Below, in pieces: positions 43,004-51,638 of a DNA stretch of 64,000 nucleotides. The DNA lies in NCBI RefSeq assembly GCF_039536325.1, contig NZ_BAAAYO010000010.1:1116001-1180000 (forward strand). The letters are read 5' to 3'. The first letter of the stretch is position 1; every line of letters begins with the position of its first letter. Below the pieces are notes generated by a model. The model was given only the letters and a program-made list of their open reading frames with translations. It was not told where the DNA came from and ran no database searches. A program made the translations under genes and the position numbers. Source of the DNA: Paenibacillus_AB hodogayensis (lineage in GTDB: Bacteria > Bacillota > Bacilli > Paenibacillales > NBRC-103111).

Positions 43004-43810
43004 GTGAAGTACAACATAGTGAACCGCGGAGACGAGACATCCGTCCGCACGATGGAACGGTTTCACGAGTTGGCTGCGGAATGCGGTTTGAAGCTCGACC
43101 CGGAAAACCCCGACATCGTCGTCTCGATCGGGGGCGACGGGACGATGCTGCACGCCTTCCATCTGTATGCCGACAAGCTGGACCAGACGTCCTTCGTCGG
43201 CATCCATACCGGCCATCTGGGCTTTTACGCCGATTGGAAGCCGATGGAGCTGGAGACGCTGCTCCGCCATATGGCGACGGAATCGGCCGAGCCGATTCGC
43301 ACGGTGAAATACCCGATCATCGAAATCCAGATCGTCGCCGAGCAGGGTACGGAAACGTATTTGGCGCTGAACGAATGTACGCTTAAAGGGGTCGAAGGAA
43401 CGCTTGTCGCCGAACTGCGGATCAATGACGAGCGGTTCGAGATGTTCCGCGGCGACGGAATATGCATCTCCACGCCGACCGGCAGCACGGGCTATAACCG
43501 CAGCCTGAACGGAGCGATCCTGCATCCTTCGCTGGAGGCGGTGCAAATTGCCGAGATGGCTTCGCTGAACAACCGGGTGTACCGTTCGCTAGGCTCTTCT
43601 ATCGTCTTACCGAAGCATCATCATTGCGACATTTCCCCGAAGAAGGGGCAAAAAATATTGCTGACGCTCGACCATTTGAACATGCAGCTGACGGACTTGA
43701 TCTCCATCCGCTGTATGGTCGCGGACCGGAAAGTGTCTTTCGTCCGCTACCGCCCGTTCCCGTTCTGGAACCGGGTGCGCGAGTCGTTTATCGGAGATAT
43801 TGTAGAATAA
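43004..43810 (+). CDS. nadK: NAD kinase
   Basis: 268 residues. Contains the GGDGTML nucleotide-binding motif (about residues 43-49) and TPTGSTGYNRSLNGA (about residues 159-173, including the metal/substrate Asn and Gly residues of the PpnK family). It phosphorylates NAD to NADP. Start GTG (VKYNIVNRGDE) with AGGAGG at 7 nt. Followed by a terminator. Confidence 0.96.
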   Translation: MKYNIVNRGDETSVRTMERFHELAAECGLKLDPENPDIVVSIGGDGTMLHAFHLYADKLDQTSFVGIHTGHLGFYADWKPMELETLLRHMATESAEPIRTVKYPIIEIQIVAEQGTETYLALNECTLKGVEGTLVAELRINDERFEMFRGDGICISTPTGSTGYNRSLNGAILHPSLEAVQIAEMASLNNRVYRSLGSSIVLPKHHHCDISPKKGQKILLTLDHLNMQLTDLISIRCMVADRKVSFVRYRPFPFWNRVRESFIGDIVE

Positions 43811-43846
43811 AAAAAGGAGAGGGCAGATCGCCCTCGTCCTCTCGCG

Positions 43847-43879
43847 CCGCCCTATACGAAACCGGATAGGGCGGTTTTT
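43847..43879 (+). terminator. Rho-independent terminator of nadK
   Basis: CCGCCCTAT/ATAGGGCGG stem then T5. A second smaller GAGGGC/GCCCTC hairpin precedes it. Confidence 0.8.
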
Positions 43880-44099
43880 CGCATTCCCGTAATTAATCCG
43901 CCGCCAACAAAACCGCTTCCGTGCGGATCATCGCCGGCTCTCCCTTGCGCAAGGTCTGCCGTTACTTTCGTGGTCGCTATTTTCGCTGCCGTTATTGCTG
44001 CGGCCGTACTTCTTCTTTCTTCACCAGCACCGGCCCGTCCTATGCAGCTTGGCGCTCCTAGCTGGTTCACCCGTTCTTCCGCTCGCGGCGCCAGCAGCA

Positions 44100-44694
44100 T
44101 CTCTCCTTGCGCGGAAGTCCCTATGGCGCGGGGTGCGAAGCCGCGCACCAGCTTGACCGTTTCGTAACGGTAATCTTGGAGCAGCCAGTAAGCGAGATCC
44201 GGCGAGACGATGACCGTCGACTCACCGCCGGGGTCGCGATACAGACGGACGAGACCTTCCTTCTCGTGGCAGTCCGCCGCGTTCTTGGCCGGTTCGAAGG
44301 TACACGCCGGCTCAAGAGTGACGACGACCCGTCGCGGAATCCGATCCCCATCTGTACGGGCGGCCGTGCGCCGTTAGCCGGCGGCCCTTCGGCCGGGGCA
44401 CGGACTTGCCTTCTCCCGCCGTTCGAATCCAATCGACGATTTTAGCGACAATCGCCTCGTCCGGCTGCCGGTTCACTAGCAGCGGCTCGATCTTGTCCGC
44501 TTCCACCGGAATCTTCGCCATCTGGATATATTGGACCGATTCCAGACCGCCCTGCCGCATCATCCCATCGAATCCGCATCGCTGCCGGCCGGGCCACTCC
44601 CGGTGCAGCCCGCCATCAGCAGCACCGCGACGCCCAGTACCGCAACCCCGATTTCCCCCCTTATCGCCCATCCATCCTTTTCCATTTTTGCCAT
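44100..44694 (-). pseudogene. Frameshifted lipoprotein gene (at least three disruptions)
   Basis: The minus strand shows one protein broken over several frames. Start ATG 44694: a membrane-targeting sequence ending in lipobox LLMAGCTGSG, then a stop after about 45 codons (44560). A shifted frame continues with ESVQYIQMAKIPVEADKIEP and LLVNRQPDEAIVAKIVDWIR; a third with PPVQMGIGFRDG (about 44340); a fourth with RVVVTLEPACTFEPAKN...ESTVIVSPDLAYWLLQDYRY (about 44320-44150). Each piece reads as coding on its own. Cause: decay, or sequencing errors in GC-rich DNA; the multiple shifts favour decay. The 3' boundary is uncertain. The 300 nt beyond it hold no gene I trust. Confidence 0.6.
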
Positions 44695-44776
44695 AATCGT
44701 TAGACGCTGCAGTCTACTGAATGGTTGACGCCCGACGGCCGCCACGAAGCGTCCGAAGCTTGTCCCGCTCATCGCC

Positions 44777-44813
44777 AAAAGGCGCTCCGCCTGTCTGGAC
44801 GGGGCGCCCTTTG
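44777..44813 (-). terminator. Possible terminator of the gene at 44928
   Basis: AAAGG(G)CGC-CCCG...CGG-AGCGCCTTT on the minus strand then TTTTGG. It is distant (115 nt) from the stop. Confidence 0.45.
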
Positions 44814-44927
44814 TTGCTGCGGCGCAAAGTCTTCGTTCGCACCCTCGGCAACGGACCAGCCTGGTTTTTCAAGCTGGCACGCGGCTGCCGGGGATGACGG
44901 TTAGGCTTTGCGTCGGAGCCGCGCAGA

Positions 44928-45236
44928 TTACGTGTACAACAGCGAGATCACGAGCAGTTGATACAGCACAAGTGGCAAAATAACATTGTTGTACGCGCCG
45001 AATGCCCGCTGATCTTGGCTAACCTGCGTCGGTACGCGCAAATACAAATAATCGTCGTCGACATGGGTGATATAGCCCTGGTGGACTTGGCCGTCTATCG
45101 TCTGCACCCGGACAGGCCGGTTCATATGGTGATGCACGATGCCGTGCAGCTTTTCTTTGGCTGACTTCGCAGCTTGAACGTACGTCGGTTCGGCCTGATA
45201 CACCACCTGCTGGGGCGCAATGGGTTGACTTGTCAT
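44928..45236 (-). CDS. Small hypothetical protein with Sm/SH3-like core and C-terminal hydrophobic segment
   Basis: 102 residues. Middle region NRPVRVQTIDGQVHQGYITH then VDDDYLYLRVP resembles a five-stranded Sm/SH3-like barrel; the last 25 residues are hydrophobic (NVILPLVLYQLLVISLLYT), a possible membrane anchor. Family not recognised. ATG behind GGAGGGAAG. Alone between the pseudogene and a chemoreceptor gene. Confidence 0.68.
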   Translation of the reverse strand: MTSQPIAPQQVVYQAEPTYVQAAKSAKEKLHGIVHHHMNRPVRVQTIDGQVHQGYITHVDDDYLYLRVPTQVSQDQRAFGAYNNVILPLVLYQLLVISLLYT

Positions 45237-45302
45237 GAAAACTTCCCTCCGTTTCCTTGATTACGTCACCATTGTATGCGAATGCCCATGCAGGTGTGCG
45301 CG

Positions 45303-47546
45303 TCAGCCGGCCTGGAACACCTTCAGCGATTGGCGCAGCTCCTCGGCGAGCTGCTCCAGCTCTTCTCCGGTACGGACCAGCTCACCGCCGGATTCGTGCT
45401 GGTCGCGAATGAGGCTCGCAACATTTTCCGTCGTGGCAGTCGATTGTTCGGATACGGCGCTCACCTGCATCATCGTTCCGGCTAGCTCGGCCTGTGCCTC
45501 CATCGAAAATTGCAGCGAATTCCATACATGCTGGAAGCTGTCCATAAAGCGGCTCATCGACGTCTCCACATGCCGGAAAATATTTTGGGATGAGCGGGAA
45601 ATATCGCTCTGGCGGCGGAAAATCGGCAGCGAATCCGCGACCAGCCGGCTCGTCTCGTCCATATCCGACTGGATGGCGGCAATGACCGCCTCCACCGAAG
45701 CGATCGATTCCTTCGACTGGTTCGCCAAGCTGCGGATTTCTCCGGCTACGACCATAAAGCCTTTCCCCGATTCCCCTGCGGAAGCCGCCACGATCGAAGC
45801 GTTCAAAGACAATATATTGATCTGCTTGGAAATGTTCGCCACCATATCGAGCACGACGGAGATCGACTCGGTTCCCGCCTGGAGCCGGCTCATCCGATCG
45901 CTGAGCGAGGAAACGACGCCCTCGGCCTGCTCGTTGTGGTGGGACAGCTCGCCGATCGCGGCAGCTCCGTTTTTCCCCGACTCCTCGACCTCGACAGCGA
46001 TCTCCTTCATCTTACGGTTGACCGCCAGCACATCCTCCAGCCGGCTCGTCATATCGGCGGTCAATACGCTGCTTTTCTCCGCATCGCGGGACAAGCTGTC
46101 CGCTCCCGTCGACACTTCGTTCATCGCTACGGCGATTTCCCCGGACGCCTCGCGCGAGCGCTGCACCTGCTCGTTAATCCGCGCGGTCGCCTGAATGAGC
46201 CGGTCCGCCGATCGTCCGGTTTGCACAACGATGCCGGCTATCCGCTCCATCATGCTGTCGAAGCTGCCGCTGACGGCGCCGATCTCGTCCTTGCGCCTAT
46301 TCATATTCAATCTGACGTTCAAATCCCCGTTCTCCGCCTGCCGCATCTTGCCGCCGGCCACCATAAGCGGCCTGCCGATCGTCCTGTACCCCCACAGACC
46401 GAGCAGCAAGGCAGCCGCCGCACCGCCCAGCACCAAATAGATCAGGCTGTCGCGAATCGTCCTGGCGTCCTCCAGCAGCAGCGCTTCGGGAATCGCGCCG
46501 CTTAGCGTCCAGTCCGTGTTCTGCAAAGGCTGGGAGAAGGTGAGATACGTTTCCTTTCCGCCTTGTGCGCCGGCCGCTACGGCATCGGGCTGGCCGAATT
46601 TCACCCCGGGGCGGTTCGAGTACAGCGTATGTCCCGCGTGGTCCACCAAGTGGATATCCCCGATGCCGCCGAAGTTGATCGGCTTGAGCAAATTTTCAAA
46701 GAAGCCCAGCTTGTATTCGACGATCAGAATATCGGCCCACTTCTGATCCTCGGGACTCCAGAACGATTTGGCAATGGCGAAAACTCGCGTTTCCTCGTCG
46801 GCCGTTACAAGCGATCCGACCCGGGAGGGCAAATATACGTTTTTGCCTTTGCCCTTAAGCACCTCGGCCGCCCAGTCGGTCTCGTACAGGTTGTCCCCTC
46901 TCGCCTTCCCGGTCGTGCTGAACGTCTGGTTTTCTCCGTTGAAACGAATCATGCCGATGGAGTAAATCATATCGGCATTCGTCATCGCATAGGCGGAGAT
47001 GTAAGCATTCAGCGCCGCATCCAGCTCGCTTTTCGGTTGGTTCAGTTCGTTGAACTTGCTCACCAGCCCGTTGCGGCTTTGCGATCCGCGAGCGATCGCT
47101 TCGTTAAGCTTGATCCGCTCGGCGGAATCGGCCGCCTTCCCCGCCTTGGCCGTATTGGCAGCGATCTCCTCGTCAAGCGTCTTCAACTGCGCGATGAGCT
47201 TCTTGTATTCGGTCGCCTCCGGCTCGGTCTGCGGCTCCAGCAGCCGCCGGTCCTTGCTTGTAAACTTGTTTTTGTCGGCATAGATGGCCAGTTGATTGTA
47301 CGTGCCGTCCATCACTTTGAACCAGCGGTCGGAGTTGCTCGCCGCGTCCTGCACGACCTGGTTCATGTTGCTGCCGATCTTCTGCTTCAAAGCATCCGCC
47401 GAAATTTGATAGGCGATTCCGCCGGCGGCCCCGCAAGCCAGCACGATGCTGGCCAAAAAAGCGGCGAACAGCTTAATGCCGATGGAGCGATGCCAGCCGG
47501 TCGTCCCGGCTTTGTCCCGTTTCGCTTTCATTTTGTTGCCGATCAT
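45303..47546 (-). CDS. Methyl-accepting chemotaxis protein with extracellular sensor
   Basis: 747 residues. N-terminal membrane helix (about 24-48), a large extracellular region to about residue 368 containing a Cache-like part (IGDIHLVDHAGHTLYSNRPG), a second helix (about 370-392), HAMP (QAENGDLNVRLNMNRRKDEI), and the signalling domain. The tip reads ISKQINILSLNASIVAASAGE, GKGFMVVAGEIRSLANQSKE, a variant with IVAASAG in place of IEAARAG, so adaptation or kinase coupling may differ from standard receptors. Start ATG 47546 with GGGGGA; a GTG one codon earlier is possible. Confidence 0.9.
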   Translation of the reverse strand: MIGNKMKAKRDKAGTTGWHRSIGIKLFAAFLASIVLACGAAGGIAYQISADALKQKIGSNMNQVVQDAASNSDRWFKVMDGTYNQLAIYADKNKFTSKDRRLLEPQTEPEATEYKKLIAQLKTLDEEIAANTAKAGKAADSAERIKLNEAIARGSQSRNGLVSKFNELNQPKSELDAALNAYISAYAMTNADMIYSIGMIRFNGENQTFSTTGKARGDNLYETDWAAEVLKGKGKNVYLPSRVGSLVTADEETRVFAIAKSFWSPEDQKWADILIVEYKLGFFENLLKPINFGGIGDIHLVDHAGHTLYSNRPGVKFGQPDAVAAGAQGGKETYLTFSQPLQNTDWTLSGAIPEALLLEDARTIRDSLIYLVLGGAAAALLLGLWGYRTIGRPLMVAGGKMRQAENGDLNVRLNMNRRKDEIGAVSGSFDSMMERIAGIVVQTGRSADRLIQATARINEQVQRSREASGEIAVAMNEVSTGADSLSRDAEKSSVLTADMTSRLEDVLAVNRKMKEIAVEVEESGKNGAAAIGELSHHNEQAEGVVSSLSDRMSRLQAGTESISVVLDMVANISKQINILSLNASIVAASAGESGKGFMVVAGEIRSLANQSKESIASVEAVIAAIQSDMDETSRLVADSLPIFRRQSDISRSSQNIFRHVETSMSRFMDSFQHVWNSLQFSMEAQAELAGTMMQVSAVSEQSTATTENVASLIRDQHESGGELVRTGEELEQLAEELRQSLKVFQAG

Positions 47547-47698
47547 CACGATTCCCCCATTTTTTTGTTCGTTTTGTTGCCGGGTTACCGTTACCGCTCT
47601 TGATGAAAGGGCTTTCTTCTTGTTCCATGCCTAACCCACTTCTCCATTATAAGGGAATATCTATGAATTTTTTGTGAGCTTTTCCGACAAAAGAACTA

Positions 47699-47742
47699 TA
47701 AAAAAAGACGAAACTTCCCGAATTCGGGATCGTTTCGTCTAT
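47699..47742 (-). terminator. Rho-independent terminator of the adaptor gene
   Basis: AGACGAAACGATCCCGAATT/...TTCGGGAAGTTTCGTCT on the minus strand, then T6. 35 nt after the stop. Confidence 0.85.
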
Positions 47743-47776
47743 CACAGAGCCTCGTTCACTGACCGAAAGTCCTGCG

Positions 47777-48799
47777 TCAATTGTTCAAAATAATCATTTG
47801 TCCCGCCTTCAGCCCTTTGCGGATTTCCACCTCGGTAGCGGTCTCAATCCCTTTCTCGACGTCGACTTCCTTGCGGCTTTCCCCGTCCTTCACATGCACG
47901 AAGCTGCGCCCTTGATACGAGCGCAGGCCGACGCGGGGAATGACCAGGACGTTCTCCCTGGAGTCCGTCACAATCGTCATATCCGCTTGGGAACCGAACG
48001 CGGCATCAGGTGGAAGCGCATCCAAAGCGATCAGAAGCGATCTGCCGTTACGGTCGCTTTGGACTGTACTGCTAGCGATCGGCGCGGTTCTTGGCGTTTG
48101 CACCACTTTGCCTTTGTAAGCGACGCCCTTGAAGACGATATTCGCCTCCGCGTCCCGCTCAATAGAGGACAAGTCGTTGCTGACCGTCGTCGAATACTGG
48201 AACATCATCTCCCGGGGATCGGCCACGGCGACAATGTCTTTATAGGAAGCGATCGTATCGCCAGGCTTGATAAAATCAAGGAAAGTGACGACACCGCTGC
48301 GGTCGGCCGCGAGCTTCATCTTCTCCAAGCTCGCTTCGAGTCCTCCGAGCTTAAGCTGCTCGACATCGCGGTTCAGCACGGCCAGCCGGAGCTTCTCCGG
48401 ATCGCTGGCTTTCCTCGCGTCCGCCAGCGTATCTTCCGCCTTGGCGAGGACGAGCTTCTGCTCCTTGATCTTCATCGGCATCTCGCCGGGGTCCAGTTCA
48501 AGCAGCACATCGCCCTGACTGACGGTATCGCCGGGCTTGACACGGATCGCCGCCAGCTTGCCCCCGACCGAATATTGATAAAACTTCGGGGAAGCGGGCA
48601 CGAACAATCCCGTGCCGCCCACCCGCTTCACAATCGACCCGCTTTTCACCTCATAGAGGTCTTCCTGCTTCTTGACCGGTTTGAGCAGTTCCGGCTTCGC
48701 CTGTCCGGCCGCATTCACGTTGGCGCACCCGGTCTGCACCGCAGCGAGCGTGCCCAGAAGAAGCCAGCACGCCCACCGTCTTGCCTTGCCCTGAAACAA
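47777..48799 (-). CDS. HlyD-family membrane-fusion lipoprotein (orphan adaptor)
   Basis: 340 residues. Lipobox VQTGCAN (lipidated Cys about residue 25), then a biotinyl-lipoyl-like barrel (IRVKPGDTVSQGDVLLELDP), a helical hairpin (about 110-160), the second lipoyl half (DRSGVVTFLDFIKPGDTI) and a beta-barrel domain ending ETATEVEIRKGLKAGQMIILN. In Gram-positives such lipoproteins (YknX-type) work with MacB-like ABC permeases; no permease gene adjoins this one. Start TTG behind GGAGG. It lies downstream of yutD in the same direction. Confidence 0.86.
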   Translation of the reverse strand: MFQGKARRWACWLLLGTLAAVQTGCANVNAAGQAKPELLKPVKKQEDLYEVKSGSIVKRVGGTGLFVPASPKFYQYSVGGKLAAIRVKPGDTVSQGDVLLELDPGEMPMKIKEQKLVLAKAEDTLADARKASDPEKLRLAVLNRDVEQLKLGGLEASLEKMKLAADRSGVVTFLDFIKPGDTIASYKDIVAVADPREMMFQYSTTVSNDLSSIERDAEANIVFKGVAYKGKVVQTPRTAPIASSTVQSDRNGRSLLIALDALPPDAAFGSQADMTIVTDSRENVLVIPRVGLRSYQGRSFVHVKDGESRKEVDVEKGIETATEVEIRKGLKAGQMIILNN

Positions 48800-48835
48800 G
48801 CGATCGCCTCCCGAATGAATGTAGCGGTTGCCGCC

Positions 48836-49582
48836 TTACTTCTGCGGCTGTTGAGATTGCGGTTGTTGCGGTTGTTGCGGTTGTTGCGGTTGTTGCGGTT
48901 GTTGCGGTTGTTGCTGTTGCTGTTGCTGTGTCTGCGGCTGCCTGTCCGGGCGGTCTTGCCGCTCCGCACGGTCGCCTCGCTCATGACGCTCCGTCCGCTC
49001 ACGCCGCTCGGCCCCGTCCTGACGGCCGCCGCGCTCCGAACGCTCCTGCCCGTCCGCCCGCTCCGGGCGTTCGCCGCGTTCAGGCCGCTCCCCGCGTTCG
49101 CGGCGCTCCGCGCCATCCGAACGGCCGTGGCGCTGCTGCCGGTCCCCGCGCTCATGACGCTCGGCACGCTGATGATGATGCTGCGGAGCGGGCCTCGAAG
49201 GCTGCGGCTGCGCCGCGCCTTGAGCGTGGACGACAGCCTGTGGCTGTGGCTGCGGCTGAGGTTGTCCGTCCGGCTGAGTTTGAACGGCAGGGTCGGCTTG
49301 CGGCTTGCCGCTGTTCACCTTGCGCAGGATGAAATAGGCGCACCCGAAGTTGCAATACTCGTTCAAATAATCGTGCAGGCCGGTCACGCACGTATCTTTG
49401 TTGCCGTTCTTATTGCTTTCCTTGAAGAAGCCTTTCAGCCGCAGCTGGCTGTAGCCCCAGTCGCCCACGATGTAGTCGTACCGCTCCAGCACCTCGCTGA
49501 AGCGGTCCCGGAACGCCTCGAAGTTGTAGCCGTTTTTGTGCTCTTGAACAAGCTCGTATGTTTTGCTGCCGATATGAATCAA
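48836..49582 (-). CDS. yutD: YutD-family protein with long low-complexity C-terminal tail
   Basis: 248 residues. Residues 1-95 are the YutD domain (DUF1027): IHIGSKTYELVQEHKNGYNF, DYIVGDWGYSQLRLKGFFKE, YCNFGCAYFILRK. The remaining ~150 residues are an added tail: Pro/Gln repeats, then an Arg/Glu/Asp-rich block (repeats of ERGERPERG type), then Gln/Pro (PQQ)n. Standard YutD lacks this. Start TTG 49582 behind AAGGAGG (7 nt); a longer frame start would overlap lipA. It follows lipA by 37 nt; yutD and lipA are also neighbours in Bacillus. Confidence 0.86.
   Translation of the reverse strand: MIHIGSKTYELVQEHKNGYNFEAFRDRFSEVLERYDYIVGDWGYSQLRLKGFFKESNKNGNKDTCVTGLHDYLNEYCNFGCAYFILRKVNSGKPQADPAVQTQPDGQPQPQPQPQAVVHAQGAAQPQPSRPAPQHHHQRAERHERGDRQQRHGRSDGAERRERGERPERGERPERADGQERSERGGRQDGAERRERTERHERGDRAERQDRPDRQPQTQQQQQQQPQQPQQPQQPQQPQQPQSQQPQK
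48858..48930 (-). repeat. 9-nt tandem repeat (CCGCAACAA unit) in yutD tail
   Basis: About six tandem copies of TTGTTGCGG on the plus strand, running into TTGCTG repeats, encode (PQQ)n and poly-Gln. The unit is a multiple of 3, so slippage would alter tail length without shifting the frame. Confidence 0.8.
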
Positions 49583-49619
49583 AGGAACGCCTCCTTGCCC
49601 CGATTGGCGGATGCCTCGC

Positions 49620-50507
49620 TCAAGTGTTCGCTTGAGCCGACTTGACCTGCTCGTGCGCGTGATAGGAGCTGCGTACGAGAGGACCGGACTCGACATGGCG
49701 GAAGCCCCGCTTCATGCCTTCCTCCTTCAGCTGCGCAAACTGCTCCGGCGTGTAATATTCGACCACGCGCAGATGCTGCTTCGTCGGCTGCAAATATTGG
49801 CCGATCGTCATAATATCGCAGTCGACGGCGCGCAAATCGTCCATTGTGGCCAGAATCTCGTCCCACGTCTCGCCGACGCCGAGCATAATGCTCGACTTCG
49901 TCGGTATGTTCGGAGCCATTTTCTTCGAGCGGGCCAGAAGCTCCAACGAACGGTGGTACTTCGCCTTCGAGCGCACCCGGTCGGACATCCGCTCGACCGT
50001 CTCCATATTATGGTTGAGAATATCCGGCTTGGCATCCATCACGATGCGCAGCGAATCTTCGTTACCCATAAAATCGGGGATCAGCACTTCCACGGAGCAG
50101 AACGGCATCCGGTTGCGAATCGCGCGAATCGTCTCGGCGAAAATGGAAGAGCCGCCGTCGGCCAGATCGTCGCGGGCAACCGAGGTGACCACGCAGTGGC
50201 GCAGCCCCATCTGCTCAGCGGCCTCCGCTACGCGCTCCGGCTCCTGCAAATCCAGCTCGGTCGGCAATCCGGACTTGACGGCGCAAAACCGGCAAGCCCG
50301 TGTGCAAATATCCCCAAGAATCATAAAAGTAGCGGTGCGGTTTGCCCAGCATTCGTGAAGGTTCGGGCATTTGGCTTCCTCGCAGACGGTATGCAGCGTC
50401 TTGGAACGCATCGTTTCTTTCAATTGCTTGACATTATCGTAATCCTCGCCTGCCGGCAGCTTGATTTTGAGCCATTCCGGCTTGCGGAGCGTTTGTTTGG
50501 TCGACAT
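49620..50507 (-). CDS. lipA: Lipoyl synthase
   Basis: 295 residues, standard length. Auxiliary cluster motif CEEAKCPNLHEC (about 42-53), radical-SAM CTRACRFC (about 68-75), and RSSYHA near the C-terminus (Ser ligand of the auxiliary cluster). It inserts two sulphurs into octanoyl-protein to form lipoate. Start ATG 50507 (MSTKQTLRKPEW) behind a weak AAAGCGGG; in-frame starts further upstream exist. It probably shares a transcript with yutD. Confidence 0.97.
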   Translation of the reverse strand: MSTKQTLRKPEWLKIKLPAGEDYDNVKQLKETMRSKTLHTVCEEAKCPNLHECWANRTATFMILGDICTRACRFCAVKSGLPTELDLQEPERVAEAAEQMGLRHCVVTSVARDDLADGGSSIFAETIRAIRNRMPFCSVEVLIPDFMGNEDSLRIVMDAKPDILNHNMETVERMSDRVRSKAKYHRSLELLARSKKMAPNIPTKSSIMLGVGETWDEILATMDDLRAVDCDIMTIGQYLQPTKQHLRVVEYYTPEQFAQLKEEGMKRGFRHVESGPLVRSSYHAHEQVKSAQANT

Positions 50508-50685
50508 CGTGGATACCCGCTTTCTGTGATCGAATAGGTTCATTATATCATGAAAGGGACAACAATCCACGCTTTACGTGACGCCTATGCTCTCTATTGT
50601 AGCGAAGCGAGCCTAAGGTCCGTAAGCGGGAAGTTGTTGGAAAAGGTGTCGATTTGTTCGCTTCCCCGCACGTCATCATCATATC

Positions 50686-50715
50686 TTGACCTGTATACTT
50701 GTATACAGGTATACT
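50686..50715 (+). promoter_or_regulatory. Promoter with GntR-type operator in spacer
   Basis: TTGACC (50686-50691), 18-nt spacer, TATACT (50710-50715). The spacer is filled by CTGTATAC-TT-GTATACAG (50691-50708), a perfect 8-2-8 palindrome, and a further GTATAC half follows. This fits FadR-type GntR operators. Likely autoregulation, since the GntR gene starts 36 nt downstream. Confidence 0.75.
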
Positions 50716-50750
50716 TACTATATCTTTTAGGCATAGTGTGGTGATCGTTA

Positions 50751-51446
50751 TTGAGCAAGTTTCTTGTCGTTCCGGGTAAATCGCTCAGCGAGCAGGCTTA
50801 CGAAGCGATACGCGATTCGATTATTACGCTTCGGCTGGAACCGGGACAGACGATTTACGAGAACGAGCTGGCCGAGTCGCTGCAGATTAGCCGCACCCCG
50901 GTTCGCGACGCGTTCCATCTGCTCTTGTCCGAAGGTCTCGTCGACGTGCTGCCCCAGCGCAACAAGCGGGTCGCCTTTATATCCGAACTGAAGGTGCGCG
51001 AGAGCAGCTTTGTCCGCTTCAGTCTGGAAAGCAGCGCGTTCCGGCTGGCCGCCCGGCATTGGGAGGCGGCAGTCGACCGCGCCAAGACGGAAAGGCAGAT
51101 CGAAGCCTTGCTGCACGAGCAGGACGAAGCGGCCGAACAGCAGGACGTCGTGCGGTTTTTGCAGCTGGACGAGGAATTCCATCGCCGCATTCTCCAATTG
51201 GCCGGCAACGAGACGCTGCTGGCGGTCGTAAATCATTTGCGCGGCCATCTGAACCGGTTCCGGTATTTGGCCATGAAGGAGCTTGTCCTGACGAAAACGC
51301 TCGTGCACGAACATGAAGAGCTGTTCGACCGATTGAAGCGCGGGGACGAGGACGGCGCTGTGGGGCTACTCGAGCGGCATCTGGGCAAGCTGGATAGCGA
51401 GTTCCCTAGATTGAGGGAGCGTTTCGGCAGCTACTTCCGCGATTAA
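50751..51446 (+). CDS. FadR/FCD-type GntR transcriptional regulator
   Basis: 231 residues. Winged helix (ENELAESLQISRTPVRDAFHLLLSEGLV, cited as ENELAESLQISRTPVRDAFH, about 38-57), then an all-helical FCD ligand domain with the metal-binding His pattern (LDEEFHRRILQLAGN; HLRGHLNRFRY; HEHEELFDRL). FCD regulators bind carboxylic acids; lactate regulators (LldR/LutR) belong here, and the larE-larB-larC1 genes follow within 200 nt, so lactate or a related acid is a plausible signal (inference). Start TTG; ribosome site weak. A palindromic operator lies in its promoter. Confidence 0.9.
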   Translation: MSKFLVVPGKSLSEQAYEAIRDSIITLRLEPGQTIYENELAESLQISRTPVRDAFHLLLSEGLVDVLPQRNKRVAFISELKVRESSFVRFSLESSAFRLAARHWEAAVDRAKTERQIEALLHEQDEAAEQQDVVRFLQLDEEFHRRILQLAGNETLLAVVNHLRGHLNRFRYLAMKELVLTKTLVHEHEELFDRLKRGDEDGAVGLLERHLGKLDSEFPRLRERFGSYFRD

Positions 51447-51638
51447 GACGAGCACTGTCTGGGCGCATCGCGGCGCGGGAAGCAGTCGGCCTGCACGCTC
51501 GCGCGGGAGCCCATTTGGACCGTCCGTATCCGGTTTGCGGGATACACGCATTATGATACACTTATGACACCAGCCTTTTCGAAGCCGGCCCGCATTCGCG
51601 GCATGCCGGTCTTCAAACGGCGTCCGGGAGGGGACATC

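Noticed and set aside
43852..44167. Open frames on both strands after nadK
   Set aside because: The minus frame seems to be the tail of the pseudogene read past its natural end, and the plus frame is its shadow.
47798..49645. 615-codon open frame on the plus strand
   Set aside because: Antisense of the adaptor and yutD; leucine-rich repeats arise from the reverse of the PQQ repeats.
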